In this document: piece by piece, positions 7,135 through 17,748 of the stretch
Layout: each line of letters begins with the position of its first letter
How positions within the stretch are numbered: the stretch's first letter is position 1
Notes under the pieces: generated by a model
What the model saw: the letters and a program-made list of their open reading frames with translations, nothing else
The model's database searches: none
What the model was told of the DNA's origin: nothing
Translations under genes and position numbers: made by a program
Virus record (IMG/VR): IMGVR_UViG_3300032050_000981
Location: 1 to 20,858 of that record
Origin: a virus
Length of the DNA: 20,858 nt
Strand: one strand, 5' to 3'

Positions 7135-7153
7135 TATTTATAATCTATTTATT
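7135..7153 (-). promoter_or_regulatory. Tandem late promoters (AATAAATA and TATAAATA) for gp67
   Basis: Two octamers on the minus strand: AATAAATA at 7153-7146, overlapping the TAG stop of gp20, and TATAAATA at 7142-7135. The nearer one would start transcription inside or just after the AAGGAA ribosome site. The outer one, starting near 7140, is therefore the better fit for a translatable leader. Confidence 0.6.
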
Positions 7154-8704
7154 TGTTGGTTTAGCGCCGTTTTCTATTGCTTGTTGTTGCGCGGCCGCGT
7201 CTTCAGGTGACACTATAATACCTTGTTCAGTTTCGCCTTCTATCTGAGTATTGATCTCTTCAATATCTTCATCGGTTTGACGAAGTACATTTTTTCGAAC
7301 CCATTCGGATGAATAATATTTACCAACATATGCATCAACTAAATTAAGCGCATTTAGACGATCGTTAAGCACTTCAAGATCTTTAAGTTCAGAATAATGA
7401 TTATCTTTAGCAAAATTAAATCTAATATTATCACTAAGTTGATTCCAATCTTCTGGAGTAATTATCTTCTTTAAGATGAGCTGCTTTTCTAAAGCTTGTA
7501 GGAATAATTGTGAGAAACGAGTCTGAAGACGAGTGATCATCTTAGAGAACTTAACTTCATCTCGTGTAATCTCAGTAGCACGACCTAAATTGTATGTTTG
7601 CTCTGGTTCAATACGATTGATTGGTATGTTCAACGCTTTATATAAGTTACGTTGGAAATACTTAACGTCTTCTAATTGACCTAAGTTTTGACCAGGTGGT
7701 AGAGTTTGGATTTCTGTACCTTTACCGCCTTCACGACGAGGTAGCCAGAAATCCTCTAACATGGTCATGAACTTTCGATCATCACGTACTTCACCTGAAG
7801 CAGAGTCATAAACTACTCTGTTCTTGAATCGAGCCATAATATCACGAAGATACTGTTCAGCTTTCATCTTAGGCAAGTTACCTACATCGATATAGAATAT
7901 GCGACGCTCAGGTGCACGAGAAATGCGATAAATCAACGTAGCATCTTCAAGAGTTCTTAATTGATTTAGCGGCTTAATTGCTTTATGTAATGCACCTAAA
8001 ACCAACTGGTTGTTCTTATCAGTTATACCCGATGTTACATGAAGTATAGCATCTGCAGAAATTTTTACGCCAGATGTGCCAGTAGCAGTAGTTGTTTGGG
8101 CAATATTCTGAGCAAATCCTTTTTCATTATAGATGAAGTATTCAGATTGCTTTTGCGTAACGACTATGTTAGAATTAGGTATTGGCTTTCTTTTGACTTC
8201 ACGTACTTTTCGAATCTTACGTGGATCCACATATCTGAATTCTTTGATACCATTTTCTGGTTTGGCATCGTCAATGACCACATGATAGTATAATCTACCA
8301 TCTACATACCAACGTCTAAAGATGTCATAGCTATGCGTATGCATCTCGAACAATTGAAGGATAGATTTAAATTCTTGAATGATGACGTTCTTGATATTAT
8401 CAGAAAGATCTGTCTTATCAAGATTTAGTTCTATGACGTCGACGTCAGTATCGATGATAATAGCTTCATTGACAATATCATCGATAGCTGAGTCAAGTTC
8501 TGCATGTAGAGACATCTCACGATATTTCGTAACGAGTTCAGCTTCGGTACGAGCAGATCCTTCAAGATCTACATAGGTACCATAAGTACCACCCGCTGCC
8601 ACGACCATCGCGCCATCGTCTTGAACAAGAGGAGCAAAAGACTCGTTGTTACTCTTGTCTTCGTCCTTCTTGCGTTTAAATTCGAATCCGAAAAGACTTG
8701 CCAT
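7145..8704 (-). CDS. gp20: gp20 portal vertex protein
   Basis: 519 residues (T4 gp20 is 524). The portal is a dodecameric ring at one capsid vertex, through which DNA is packaged and ejected and to which the terminase and neck dock. Family features include the N-terminal segment AELVTKYREMSLHAELDSAI followed by DDIVNEAII (about 54-82). Later come the clip and stem segments around RAPERRIFYIDVGNLP and FWLPRREGGKGTEIQTLPPG (about 323-342). The family block LGQLEDVKYFQRNLYKALNI, then the arginine of PINRIEPEQ, follows. The C-terminus is Gln/Ala-rich. The start ATG has only a weak GTGAG site. The gene directly follows a strong terminator, and no clear late promoter sits in between. Confidence 0.96.
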   Translation of the reverse strand: MASLFGFEFKRKKDEDKSNNESFAPLVQDDGAMVVAAGGTYGTYVDLEGSARTEAELVTKYREMSLHAELDSAIDDIVNEAIIIDTDVDVIELNLDKTDLSDNIKNVIIQEFKSILQLFEMHTHSYDIFRRWYVDGRLYYHVVIDDAKPENGIKEFRYVDPRKIRKVREVKRKPIPNSNIVVTQKQSEYFIYNEKGFAQNIAQTTTATGTSGVKISADAILHVTSGITDKNNQLVLGALHKAIKPLNQLRTLEDATLIYRISRAPERRIFYIDVGNLPKMKAEQYLRDIMARFKNRVVYDSASGEVRDDRKFMTMLEDFWLPRREGGKGTEIQTLPPGQNLGQLEDVKYFQRNLYKALNIPINRIEPEQTYNLGRATEITRDEVKFSKMITRLQTRFSQLFLQALEKQLILKKIITPEDWNQLSDNIRFNFAKDNHYSELKDLEVLNDRLNALNLVDAYVGKYYSSEWVRKNVLRQTDEDIEEINTQIEGETEQGIIVSPEDAAAQQQAIENGAKPTNK

Positions 8705-8721
8705 ATTATATTATCTCACTT

Positions 8722-8748
8722 AAAAACGGGGGAGTGGAAGCTCCCCCG
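8722..8748 (-). terminator. Intrinsic terminator after gp19
   Basis: An 8-bp, almost all-GC stem (arms 8727-8734 and 8741-8748) with a 6-base loop is followed on the minus strand by five T residues. It lies 7 bases past the gp19 stop codon and 18 bases before the gp20 ATG. Confidence 0.85.
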
Positions 8749-8754
8749 ATATTA

Positions 8755-9306
8755 TTAAAGTCCGCCTGCGTTGCCAGTGATTCCACCGGAAACTTCCCAA
8801 TAGTCGACTGCAAAAGTAACTTGGAATCTTTCGATTTCATTTTGTGATGCCCATGAAAGTGGAATATCACTTATTAATGTTGGATAGATTCCGTTGTACT
8901 GATATGTACGAATAGGTACGCCAGTCTTTGAATACTGAACGACCTGAGCTTGTGACTTATAAAGCAAAGGAGAAGCAGAACCAAAAGATCTGATGTTTCC
9001 TTGGAAAGTATTGATCTTATTTGACCATTCTTCCATTGCATTACGAATCAAGAAGTCTTCGTCGTTGATGATCGTCACGTTCCAATCAGCGTATGTGCGA
9101 TCACCCGCGAGTTTAATCATTCTTCCAAAATATGGAACTTGTACCATACCAAGTTCTGCTTGTGGAATACCTGTGGCTTCACACATGAAAGGAACTTTGA
9201 TATCGGCTACAGAATTTGCTGGATTCTGTATCGTTACTTGAAAGAGCGCTGGGCGCGCTCCATCAAATAACATTTGACTTTTAATTTCATTAATATTAAA
9301 GGCCAT
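8755..9306 (-). CDS. gp19: gp19 tail tube protein
   Basis: 183 residues against 163 in T4. It forms stacked hexameric rings that make the inner tail tube. The family signature LAGDRTYADWNVTIINDEDF (near 66-85) is present, and the closing strand FQVTFAVDYWEVSGG matches the T4 family end FEVTLALDYWE. The segment ATGIPQAELGMVQVPYFGR also matches the first hairpin of the fold. It follows the sheath gene, as in all T4-like phages. It has a GAGGAG site 7 bases before the ATG, its own late-promoter motif, and a terminator directly downstream, so tube protein can be made in excess from a short transcript. Confidence 0.96.
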   Translation of the reverse strand: MAFNINEIKSQMLFDGARPALFQVTIQNPANSVADIKVPFMCEATGIPQAELGMVQVPYFGRMIKLAGDRTYADWNVTIINDEDFLIRNAMEEWSNKINTFQGNIRSFGSASPLLYKSQAQVVQYSKTGVPIRTYQYNGIYPTLISDIPLSWASQNEIERFQVTFAVDYWEVSGGITGNAGGL

Positions 9307-9331
9307 GTAAATTCTCCTCGTTAGTTAAACC

Positions 9332-9339
9332 TATTTATT
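9332..9339 (-). promoter_or_regulatory. T4-type late promoter (AATAAATA) for gp19
   Basis: AATAAATA on the minus strand lies 26 bases before the gp19 ATG. It overlaps the gp18 stop codon within TAATAAATAG. Initiation near 9326 leaves a leader with the GAGGAG site. Confidence 0.65.
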
Positions 9340-11431
9340 AGAAATTTCCAACAACTTCGCTAAATTCAACACCAGTTCTAACTGCTACGAAGTTCAACTG
9401 AATGAAGTTAATGCTGCGGGCGGGTTTAACGTAGATGTCTCCTATAAATTCGTTGCGATCAATAACATCACCTGTATTGTTTGTTTCATCACAAACAACC
9501 TTGAAGTCATAGATGCCGCGACGACCTTGAACGTCTCTTAGGAAAGGTTCAACTAAGTTTCTAAACTGAGCTCTTGTAAAGTCATCATTGAACTCGAATA
9601 GCGTAAACTTTGCAGCTGTTGCAATTGCCTTTTCAAGAACGATGAATAGACGACGAACGTTAATACGATCGAATGCGCTTGGTTTACCAAGAACCGTCTT
9701 ATCGCCAAATAGTACTGTGCCTTGACCCGGGAAAATACAGACTGGATTGACATCGCTCTTATAGAGGATATCACGATCTGCTTTAGCAGGATTATAAGCA
9801 AGCTTGATGATGTTCTTGATCTGACCACGATTGAAGCCAGCTGGCGAGTACCAAGGATCTCGTACGTTATCTGTACGAACAGCAAGACCAGCGATATCGC
9901 CATTTAATGGAATATAACGATATACGTCATTATATTTGTCATATTGATACTTATAACCAGAATCCATGACAGCATAAGAAGTAGATGTTAGAGCGTTACG
10001 GAAACCTACGACGTCTGTGACTTCTGTCTTACCAACGTTATTTACGACGTCATCTTTGTCTGGCGAAATAAAGACTACGCAATCTTTACGCGATTCTGCA
10101 ATATTGTCAATTAGATAATTTGCTAATTGTGCAGTATTTGAAGCTCCGCGAGATTTACCTTGAAGAATCAATGATACATCAATATCTTCGGCTGATTTGA
10201 ATAAATCGTATCCGCGGGTAAGATCACCGATTGCAACAGTACTTTCAGTGGCGCCATCTGAACCAGTTACAAATGATAGAGTTACTGGTTTTGAGTTTGT
10301 TGAATTAACTATATTTACAGCAGTATTACCAATAGCACCAGAACGATGATTAATCCACCAGATATAATTTGAATTCTGATTGAGTACTTCTTTATAATAT
10401 AGTGTGGCACCATCTTCTGTCTTAGCATCTGTAGCTCTTGAAAGACCTCTAAAGGTTTCAAGAATTGTGCCAGGAACACCAGTAAACTTGCCATCTTCAT
10501 CGGCAACTACTACATGAACTTCGTCGACAGCTGAGCTATTACCGAATTTCTTGGTATAAACTGAAGTGCCAGGAGCCTTATCTACTGCGTTATAATATTC
10601 CCAATTTCTTACAATTGTATTTGAATAATAGTTGGTTGAAAGCGTATAGTTAGCATCTAAGTTAAATACTGCAGTTGTATTTCCTGCGGCATATGCTGCG
10701 TTTGCGATACTAGTAATACGAAGACCTTGTGTACCAATCGTAGCATTACCTGCTTGTAGAATAGAGCCTACTATAAATGTATTGCTTATAACTATATTCA
10801 AAGCATCTTGAACTGCTGCTGAGCTATCAGCATTACCCCAATGTCCTGCCGTATTACCTATAAAAATTGTAGCCTGATTGGATCCAACCGTAAATAAAAT
10901 ACCGGCATTTGATATCTTAGTACTATCGGAGACTAAAGTGCTATTAGATAAAAACATATTTAAATTAGAACCGTATGCATTTACAGAATCGCATACAGAA
11001 ACTTTAAGCGAATTACCAAGGGCTCCAGGATATTTTGCAGCGTATAGTACATCTGTATCTGGGTTAGATAACAGATCGTAATCGTCATCATTCTTGATAA
11101 GAATTGTATTTGCATAAGCACCAGTATTTGCTACAGCAGTAAGGACACCTGTAACGCCAGTAGTGTCAGTAGTGTTAGCAGCACGACTTACATAAAGCTT
11201 ATTGCCATATGCAAGGAAGTTTGCAGCTGTAAAAAATGTTTCTGGATTAGTGCTGTCTGGCTTGCCGAAGCGAGCAGCAAGCTTGTCTTCTGAATCTACA
11301 AGGATGGCTTTACCGATTGGACCCCAACGGAAAACGCCGGCAATCGCACCTTCTGTGGTGGATACCGCAGGAACTATAGTGGTTAAGTCAATTTCAGATA
11401 CATTGACTCCAGGGCTGACTTGAAATGGCAT
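9338..11431 (-). CDS. gp18: gp18 contractile tail sheath protein
   Basis: 697 residues (T4 gp18 is 659). It polymerises as hexamer rings around the tube and contracts to drive the tube through the cell envelope. The N-terminus (SPGVNVSEIDLTTIVPAVST, then GVFRWGPIGKAILV) matches the family opening. FLAYGNKLYVSRA near 68-80 is the conserved strand-turn. The conserved C-terminal core includes NVRDPWYSPAGFNRGQIKNI near 525-544, GDKTVLGKPSAFDRINVRRL near 583-602, and the closing block from FTRAQFRNLVEPFLRDVQGR onward. The middle (about 110-330) is Asn/Ser/Thr/Ala-rich, beta-type and probably the variable surface-exposed domain. It has a GGGAGA ribosome site and upstream late-promoter motifs. Confidence 0.96.
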   Translation of the reverse strand: MPFQVSPGVNVSEIDLTTIVPAVSTTEGAIAGVFRWGPIGKAILVDSEDKLAARFGKPDSTNPETFFTAANFLAYGNKLYVSRAANTTDTTGVTGVLTAVANTGAYANTILIKNDDDYDLLSNPDTDVLYAAKYPGALGNSLKVSVCDSVNAYGSNLNMFLSNSTLVSDSTKISNAGILFTVGSNQATIFIGNTAGHWGNADSSAAVQDALNIVISNTFIVGSILQAGNATIGTQGLRITSIANAAYAAGNTTAVFNLDANYTLSTNYYSNTIVRNWEYYNAVDKAPGTSVYTKKFGNSSAVDEVHVVVADEDGKFTGVPGTILETFRGLSRATDAKTEDGATLYYKEVLNQNSNYIWWINHRSGAIGNTAVNIVNSTNSKPVTLSFVTGSDGATESTVAIGDLTRGYDLFKSAEDIDVSLILQGKSRGASNTAQLANYLIDNIAESRKDCVVFISPDKDDVVNNVGKTEVTDVVGFRNALTSTSYAVMDSGYKYQYDKYNDVYRYIPLNGDIAGLAVRTDNVRDPWYSPAGFNRGQIKNIIKLAYNPAKADRDILYKSDVNPVCIFPGQGTVLFGDKTVLGKPSAFDRINVRRLFIVLEKAIATAAKFTLFEFNDDFTRAQFRNLVEPFLRDVQGRRGIYDFKVVCDETNNTGDVIDRNEFIGDIYVKPARSINFIQLNFVAVRTGVEFSEVVGNF

Positions 11432-11462
11432 GGTTTATTCTCCCTTACGAAAACGTTTAGCA

Positions 11463-11494
11463 GATTTATGTGTATATGCTATGTTCTATTTATT
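11463..11494 (-). promoter_or_regulatory. Late promoter region for gp18
   Basis: AATAAATA on the minus strand at 11494-11487 lies in the 74-base gap between gp17 and gp18. A weaker CATAAATC is at 11470-11463. The upstream octamer fits NATAAATA and would give a leader of about 50 bases before the gp18 ATG. Confidence 0.6.
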
Positions 11495-11505
11495 ATTTTA
11501 TGTTT

Positions 11506-13497
<1,992 letters not shown>

Positions 13498-13501
<4 letters not shown>

Positions 13502-14334
13502 GTTATTGTATCCGATATCCCATCAAAATCTATTATGTATCCATAGTTATCATCGGCATCTATCAAAGAAATATCTACACTTGCCGATGCATTTGCAGTA
13601 GGAGAGCCATTTGCTAGTAGACCGGGAGTTATGGTTATTCTTTCAGAGATAGGAGTTCCTACAGCTTCATCTGCTGAAGTATCACCAGGTGGAACATATA
13701 GGTTAGTGTAGGTTCTCTTGATAACTCCGCTCTTTCTGATTGGTCCAAATAACTGAGCTTTCAGCGTAAATCCCAATGAATATACTATAGCACGACGATT
13801 TATAAAATCACCTTCATAAGTATCTTGTAAACTCGTAGTGTTTAATATAACCGGAACATCTACTTTCAAACCTAAATCAGGAATCATATTTAATGTCATA
13901 GTCCATTGCGGCGTAAAATATGGTAATATCTGTTCTACGATTCGCGTAGCATCATCATTAGTCTTCGCCATAATATCAAGAGTTATACCTAAATTATATG
14001 GCACGGGTTGATATTGATATAAAAGTTGTGAAGTGTTCGAAGAATTTTGTTTTACATTTCTATTTAACGTATTAAGCTTGCGTTCTGGATCATATGAAAT
14101 GTTGACGAGTTCAAAAGCCATGCGAGGAAGCACCATAGCAAATGGACGCGTTAAATCTGGATCGCCTTCTGATCTCGCTAGAAACTTTTCTTTTGGGCCA
14201 TAAGACAATGGCACCTTCATCGTTTGAATAGTTTCATTACTTGAATTTACGCGATTAATGTGAATATCATTAAAAAGCGTGCCAAAAGCAACTATGTACT
14301 TTCTTATAGCGCCATGATAGAATGTATTAAACAT
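13498..14334 (-). CDS. gp15: gp15 tail terminator / proximal tail sheath stabiliser
   Basis: 278 residues, close to T4 gp15 (272). Gp15 forms a hexamer at the head-proximal end of the tail, stabilises the extended sheath and joins the tail to the gp13-gp14 neck. The opening FYHGAIRKYIVAFGTLFNDI then HINR parallels T4 gp15. VPLSYGPKEKFLAR near 40-53 and the block RIVEQILPYFTPQWTMTLNM, which matches the T4 block QIVEQILPYFQP, are clear signatures. The C-terminal 60 residues are Pro/Gly/Ala/Ser-rich and probably flexible. It lies between gp14 and gp16 with a one-base gap to the former and a 4-base ATGA overlap with the latter. Confidence 0.95.
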
Positions 14335-14335
14335 C

Positions 14336-15064
14336 TTAATAATTTCCTTCTGAGAATGGATTTGCCTCAGAGAAATCTAATATATTATCAGCTTCTGTTT
14401 CAACCTCAGTATTATCTTCGAAGGAATCTCCGACCTGAGTAACGAAGTTAAATTGTTCTTGAACAAGATCATATCCGTCTTCATCCTGAAGGACATATGA
14501 ATCTTCTGTAAGCATACGATAATTAGAGAAATCAAACGAATAAAGTTCTTCTTTTGAATCAATTTCTGGAATACCGGTGTTGAGTCGTTCGTTTGAGTAT
14601 TCCCAAAGATCGCACACCAAATCAAACGTTTGTAGAGAACCTAGTTGATAGAATATAGCTTCATGTTCAACGAATTTAATTATAAAGATTTTTTTATTTA
14701 ATGGCAAATAGATAAGATCGCCTTCTCGTGGTCTAGCTAATTCATCTACATTACCAATCTCATCAAAGAAAGTTCTACGAGCTATTGTAAACGTTATCTG
14801 ATCTCTGATCTGGAGATTAAACTTAGATAAGAAATCGCCTTCTCCTTGAAATCCAGACACATCTTTGATGTACATATCAATAAAAAACGATTGATTATAT
14901 TCTGATACGCTGTCTTCACCACCAATCTCGTCTTTATTTTTCAACTGTCTTGGAATATAATACACGTCATGTCCATATATTTTTATGGATTCAATGATAA
15001 GATTCTCGATCAAGTTCTGTTCCATAGAACTTGTGAAGTTATTGAAGAAGACTGAGGTTGCCAT
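14336..15064 (-). CDS. gp14: gp14 neck protein
   Basis: 242 residues (T4 gp14 is 256). Gp14 and gp13 form the neck ring between portal and tail and close the head after packaging. Family-like features are the segment ESIKIYGHDVYYIPRQ near 27-42 (T4 ESIQMRGVECYYVPRE), the segment around GEGDFLSKFNLQIRDQITFT near 74-93, REGDLIYLPLNKKIF near 114-128, and the phrase EAIFYQLGSLQTF near 134-146. The acidic C-terminus ends ANPFSEGNY, comparable with the T4 tail ending in SPFDNDFMD. It follows gp13 with a 10-base gap and is one base from gp15, as part of a continuous late operon. Confidence 0.94.
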   Translation of the reverse strand: MATSVFFNNFTSSMEQNLIENLIIESIKIYGHDVYYIPRQLKNKDEIGGEDSVSEYNQSFFIDMYIKDVSGFQGEGDFLSKFNLQIRDQITFTIARRTFFDEIGNVDELARPREGDLIYLPLNKKIFIIKFVEHEAIFYQLGSLQTFDLVCDLWEYSNERLNTGIPEIDSKEELYSFDFSNYRMLTEDSYVLQDEDGYDLVQEQFNFVTQVGDSFEDNTEVETEADNILDFSEANPFSEGNY

Positions 15065-15074
15065 TAGATATATT

Positions 15075-15815
15075 TCAACCTACCATATCCATAACGGGTA
15101 ATGAATAACTGCTAATCATCTTATCTTCTAAGTCTGTAATTTCAGCAACAGCATCATTATAGATCTTCTCGCCATTAAACGTTAATCCGCCGGGAAGCTG
15201 CATACCAGTAAATTTAGTTAGATTAGAACCCCATTGACGTTTAATCAGAGCTGTTGCGTATCTCAACAACCATTGATCTTTCCAGACGTCAACATATTCA
15301 GTTGGATCTATGATCTGATAAGCTTCAACAAGTAGATATTCATTTGAGAGTGAGTTCCAATCCATATCGATATACAGACGATTCATATGGCGATTAAACC
15401 GTAGAAGTTGTTTACCGACTAACATTTCAGAAATCAGCGAAAGATGCTCCATGACCATGTAATAAGGAACCATCGATACAGATGTAAGCGTATATAGATC
15501 GTTTAATGCAATCTGATAACGAATATTAAAGAGGTCATCGGAACGAATAGATGGATCGGCAATATTGAAAAGATTCACTGCTCCGATTACATTGTCTGGA
15601 ACTGTAATATACTTATTAGTCTTATCAGTATCTGTGACTAAATGCTTATAATAGATCTTCTCTGTGCCATCAAAATGATAGTCCCAATAATAACGAAGAG
15701 CATCATCAACACGATCTTCTACTTGATCATCATCGACGTTGATTTCGATGACAGGTTTGCCTAGTCGTCTTAGACAATATTCTTTAAATGCAGCACGAGT
15801 AGTTGGAACAGCCAT
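15075..15815 (-). CDS. gp13: gp13 neck protein
   Basis: 246 residues; T4 gp13 is 309. It is the neck component that joins the packaged head to the tail together with gp14. The N-terminus (FKEYCLRRLGKPVIEINVDD, then DQVEDRVDDALRYYWDYHFDG) closely follows the family pattern of T4 (ILRRLGAPIINVELTPDQI with LYGEYHFDG). DVWKDQWLLRYATALIKRQW then GSNLTKFTGMQLPGG (about 179-213) is typical of marine T4-like gp13. It is preceded by two late-promoter-like octamers and a GGAGA site 5 bases before the ATG, so it probably begins a transcript for the neck and terminase genes. Confidence 0.95.
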   Translation of the reverse strand: MAVPTTRAAFKEYCLRRLGKPVIEINVDDDQVEDRVDDALRYYWDYHFDGTEKIYYKHLVTDTDKTNKYITVPDNVIGAVNLFNIADPSIRSDDLFNIRYQIALNDLYTLTSVSMVPYYMVMEHLSLISEMLVGKQLLRFNRHMNRLYIDMDWNSLSNEYLLVEAYQIIDPTEYVDVWKDQWLLRYATALIKRQWGSNLTKFTGMQLPGGLTFNGEKIYNDAVAEITDLEDKMISSYSLPVMDMVG

Positions 15816-15827
15816 ACATTTCTCCGA

Positions 15828-15846
15828 GATTTATAGAATATTTATG
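15828..15846 (-). promoter_or_regulatory. Late promoter region for gp13
   Basis: CATAAATA on the minus strand at 15846-15839 fits NATAAATA. TATAAATC at 15835-15828 is a one-mismatch octamer nearer the gene. Both lie in the 36-base gap before the gp13 ATG at 15815. The outer motif leaves a leader of about 18 bases that contains GGAGA. Confidence 0.6.
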
Positions 15847-15851
15847 TAGCG

Positions 15852-16181
15852 TTATCGAGTTACTTCTGGAGTAACCGTGACTATTCCCTCTTGGACTCTT
15901 GTTACTATCGCAGCATTACTCGTAATTTCACAGTCATAGACATATCTACCATATGAAATATTGGCAGTAGCATTAGCAGAAAGAGAAAGAGTGACCGTAC
16001 CAGAGTTTGCAACTGTAACTACAAATGATGTAGAGTTAGTAGACGAATAGTGTCTACGCATCTGAGCAGCACCTGTATAGTTAGTCAAATCCATAACATC
16101 ACCGTTTGAATCTTTAACCGTGATGGTGTTACTGAATGTAGCGCCTTGATCTATAACTAGGTTTGCTTTTGTCGATGCCAT
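15852..16181 (-). CDS. Small Ig-like beta-sandwich virion protein (BppU-like N-terminal domain type)
   Basis: 109 residues. It opens NLVIDQGATFSNTITVKDSN then GDVMDLTNYTGAAQMRRH, followed by alternating strands ending EGIVTVTPEVTR. The pattern of a DQGATF strand, a DLTGY-like turn, an AQMR strand and a closing V-strand is common in small phage structural proteins, including the N-terminal domain of baseplate upper proteins. I recall close relatives beside gp13 in marine T4-like phages. The function is not established. A minor neck, fibre or tail attachment role is inferred from its place directly upstream of gp13. It has a GGAT ribosome site and two late-promoter octamers upstream, so it is a late gene. 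Confidence 0.8.
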   Translation of the reverse strand: MASTKANLVIDQGATFSNTITVKDSNGDVMDLTNYTGAAQMRRHYSSTNSTSFVVTVANSGTVTLSLSANATANISYGRYVYDCEITSNAAIVTRVQEGIVTVTPEVTR

Positions 16182-16207
16182 ATTTAATCCAGAAAGTTTG
16201 GTTTCTT

Positions 16208-16906
16208 CTATTTATTATTTATAGAGTACCAGTTTCTATCTAATTTAGTATCAGCATTTACTATTGGAAAACTAAGAGAGATTCTTTTTTTAAGTGGAAA
16301 GCATTCATGATACTGATGTTTAGGTACATAGATCATATCGCCTGATTCTAGGTCACATTCAAACTCTACATCTAAATCCTTGCCATTCACATTGTATTCA
16401 AAGTTACAATCTTTGGCGCGTTGCTTATAGACTTTCCAATGACACTTACCAGATTGATGCAAGATTACGTTGTCAGCGTGATCGTAGTGCGCTCTGAACG
16501 ATTTGCTTTTCTTTAATCCGCAGTAAGCATGTACATCTACTGCCGTTTGTGGTATGATAGATTCTATCAGAGAACATATATGATTCACTTCCTTAGTTAT
16601 CTTAGATGCTCCAAGAATAACTAAACTATGACCAGCATTGATCTTATTGAACACGAATTGCGGATCTGGTCGTGGAGTATGAGACCATGCACAAGTAAAA
16701 AGCGGGATCTCTATCTTAACACGATTCTCATTGATAAGTTCTATACATTCAGGAGTAATACGATAGGTATCGTTTAGAAGATACTCTATGTCATCCCATT
16801 TGATTAATTTATGATCTAAAATATCCTTGGAATAAAATGCAGTTTGCGGATCACGACTAATCTTAATCAAAAGAGTTTCTAGGAAAGCACGTTCTTTTTT
16901 ATTCAT
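16208..16906 (-). CDS. JmjC/cupin-type Fe(II) oxygenase (putative protein hydroxylase)
   Basis: 232 residues. The core has the double-stranded beta-helix pattern of Cupin_4/JmjC oxygenases: FRAHYDHADNVILHQSGKCH then WKVY, with the metal-binding pair H140-x-D142, and GDMIYVPKHQYHECFPL, in which H200 is the likely third ligand. Known bacterial relatives of this family hydroxylate ribosomal proteins using 2-oxoglutarate. The substrate here is unknown. The N-terminal 70 residues, rich in charged helices, have no clear parallel. No Shine-Dalgarno site precedes the ATG, which lies in a very AT-rich stretch 14 bases after the previous gene. It is the last gene of an AT-rich accessory cassette and is followed by late promoters that overlap its stop codon. 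The family call is good; the biological role is open. Confidence 0.78.
   Translation of the reverse strand: MNKKERAFLETLLIKISRDPQTAFYSKDILDHKLIKWDDIEYLLNDTYRITPECIELINENRVKIEIPLFTCAWSHTPRPDPQFVFNKINAGHSLVILGASKITKEVNHICSLIESIIPQTAVDVHAYCGLKKSKSFRAHYDHADNVILHQSGKCHWKVYKQRAKDCNFEYNVNGKDLDVEFECDLESGDMIYVPKHQYHECFPLKKRISLSFPIVNADTKLDRNWYSINNK
16209..16223 (-). promoter_or_regulatory. Tandem late promoters (TATAAATA and AATAAATA) for the 109-aa gene and downstream
   Basis: TATAAATA at 16223-16216 and AATAAATA at 16216-16209 on the minus strand share one base. They overlap the last codons and the TAG stop of the oxygenase gene, and lie 28-42 bases before the next ATG at 16181. Confidence 0.7.
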
Positions 16907-16920
16907 AATATAATTTAAAA

Positions 16921-17448
16921 TTATAATCGTGTTATAATAGCAGTAATATCTCCGCTCTGTAATCGAATTGTAAGATTTTTTCCAGAAATATTTCGACCGA
17001 AATTTAATGCAGTTATCTCATTTCCATTTGCAATACATTTACCAATGATAGGTACAATATATCTGGTTTTATCAGACATACCTAAATCCATAGATTCCTC
17101 TATTATTGTAAAATCATGATTTTGTGTGTATGGAATAGGATTGAATGCAACATAGTACAATAAATTATTTCCGTTATTTAGAGCAGTTACTTTATTATTA
17201 AAGTAGGATCTAAAATTTATACCTTGTTTATGAGTACCAATAATTTCTATATTACCATTAATTCTATCATGAACAGTATATTTCATGTGGGGATTATCAG
17301 AGGAATCTAAACTTTGGATTACGCAATATACCCATTCATTGGCAATCCCGTCTCCTCTTAAAATCATATCTACAGATTCATGTGATCCAATATATCCATA
17401 ACAAATATTGAATTCATCTGTTTTTATTAAATTTGTAATTGTAGTCAT
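16921..17448 (-). CDS. Unknown beta-rich accessory protein
   Basis: 175 residues that I do not recognise. Predicted secondary structure is mainly strands, with many Asn, Ile and Tyr residues and no signal peptide or membrane helix. The final stretch (about 135-175) alternates small hydrophobic strands and Gly turns (VPIIGKCIANGNEITALNFG, and LTIRLQSGDITAIITRL at the end). This could be the second half of a cupin-like barrel, but the metal ligands expected for an enzyme are not evident, so this is only a suggestion. It sits between two small or oxygenase genes in the AT-rich cassette and has only a weak AAAGA ribosome site. The continuous reading frame and tight spacing (14 and 21 bases) support a real gene. 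Confidence 0.65.
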   Translation of the reverse strand: MTTITNLIKTDEFNICYGYIGSHESVDMILRGDGIANEWVYCVIQSLDSSDNPHMKYTVHDRINGNIEIIGTHKQGINFRSYFNNKVTALNNGNNLLYYVAFNPIPYTQNHDFTIIEESMDLGMSDKTRYIVPIIGKCIANGNEITALNFGRNISGKNLTIRLQSGDITAIITRL

Positions 17449-17469
17449 TTATTTACTATCTTTTTAGAT

Positions 17470-17748
17470 TTAAACGTCGATAATATCGCGATATGATGGC
17501 ACGATATGATCGCTAGATGAACCAACTAATTGTAGTAATTCTAATTTAGTTACAGATAACATCAAAGGCACTTTTTTCCATGTGTCTTTAAATTGATATG
17601 CAACTTCGTTTAACATTGTAACTAAGTCGTCTCGATTACCAGTCCATTTGAATATATTACTATTCTCTTGTACTCCATTAGTAAAACTCACGGTAATATT
17701 ACCAAGAGTTTCATCTACTTCTGTAATCTTCCAAGTTACTTCGCTCAT
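17470..17748 (-). CDS. Small unknown protein in the oxygenase cassette
   Basis: 92 residues with an N-terminal beta portion (VTWKITEVDETLGNITVSFT) and a C-terminal helical portion with Trp, Lys and Leu (about 42-80). I do not recognise a family with certainty. The opening resembles small proteins that accompany tail-fibre genes in marine T4-like phages, some suspected to be fibre assembly factors, but that is weak. Its ATG overlaps the stop of the upstream oxygenase gene by four bases (ATGA), so its translation is probably coupled to that enzyme. This argues for a shared or sequential function. Confidence 0.65.
   Translation of the reverse strand: MSEVTWKITEVDETLGNITVSFTNGVQENSNIFKWTGNRDDLVTMLNEVAYQFKDTWKKVPLMLSVTKLELLQLVGSSSDHIVPSYRDIIDV

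Noticed and set aside
9553-9903. 116-residue minus-strand frame inside gp18
   Set aside because: It lies wholly within the conserved sheath coding sequence in another frame, with no family resemblance.
16906-16950. Possible -10 TATAAT before the 232-aa oxygenase gene
   Set aside because: The region is very AT-rich, and no acceptable -35 element at the right spacing is seen.
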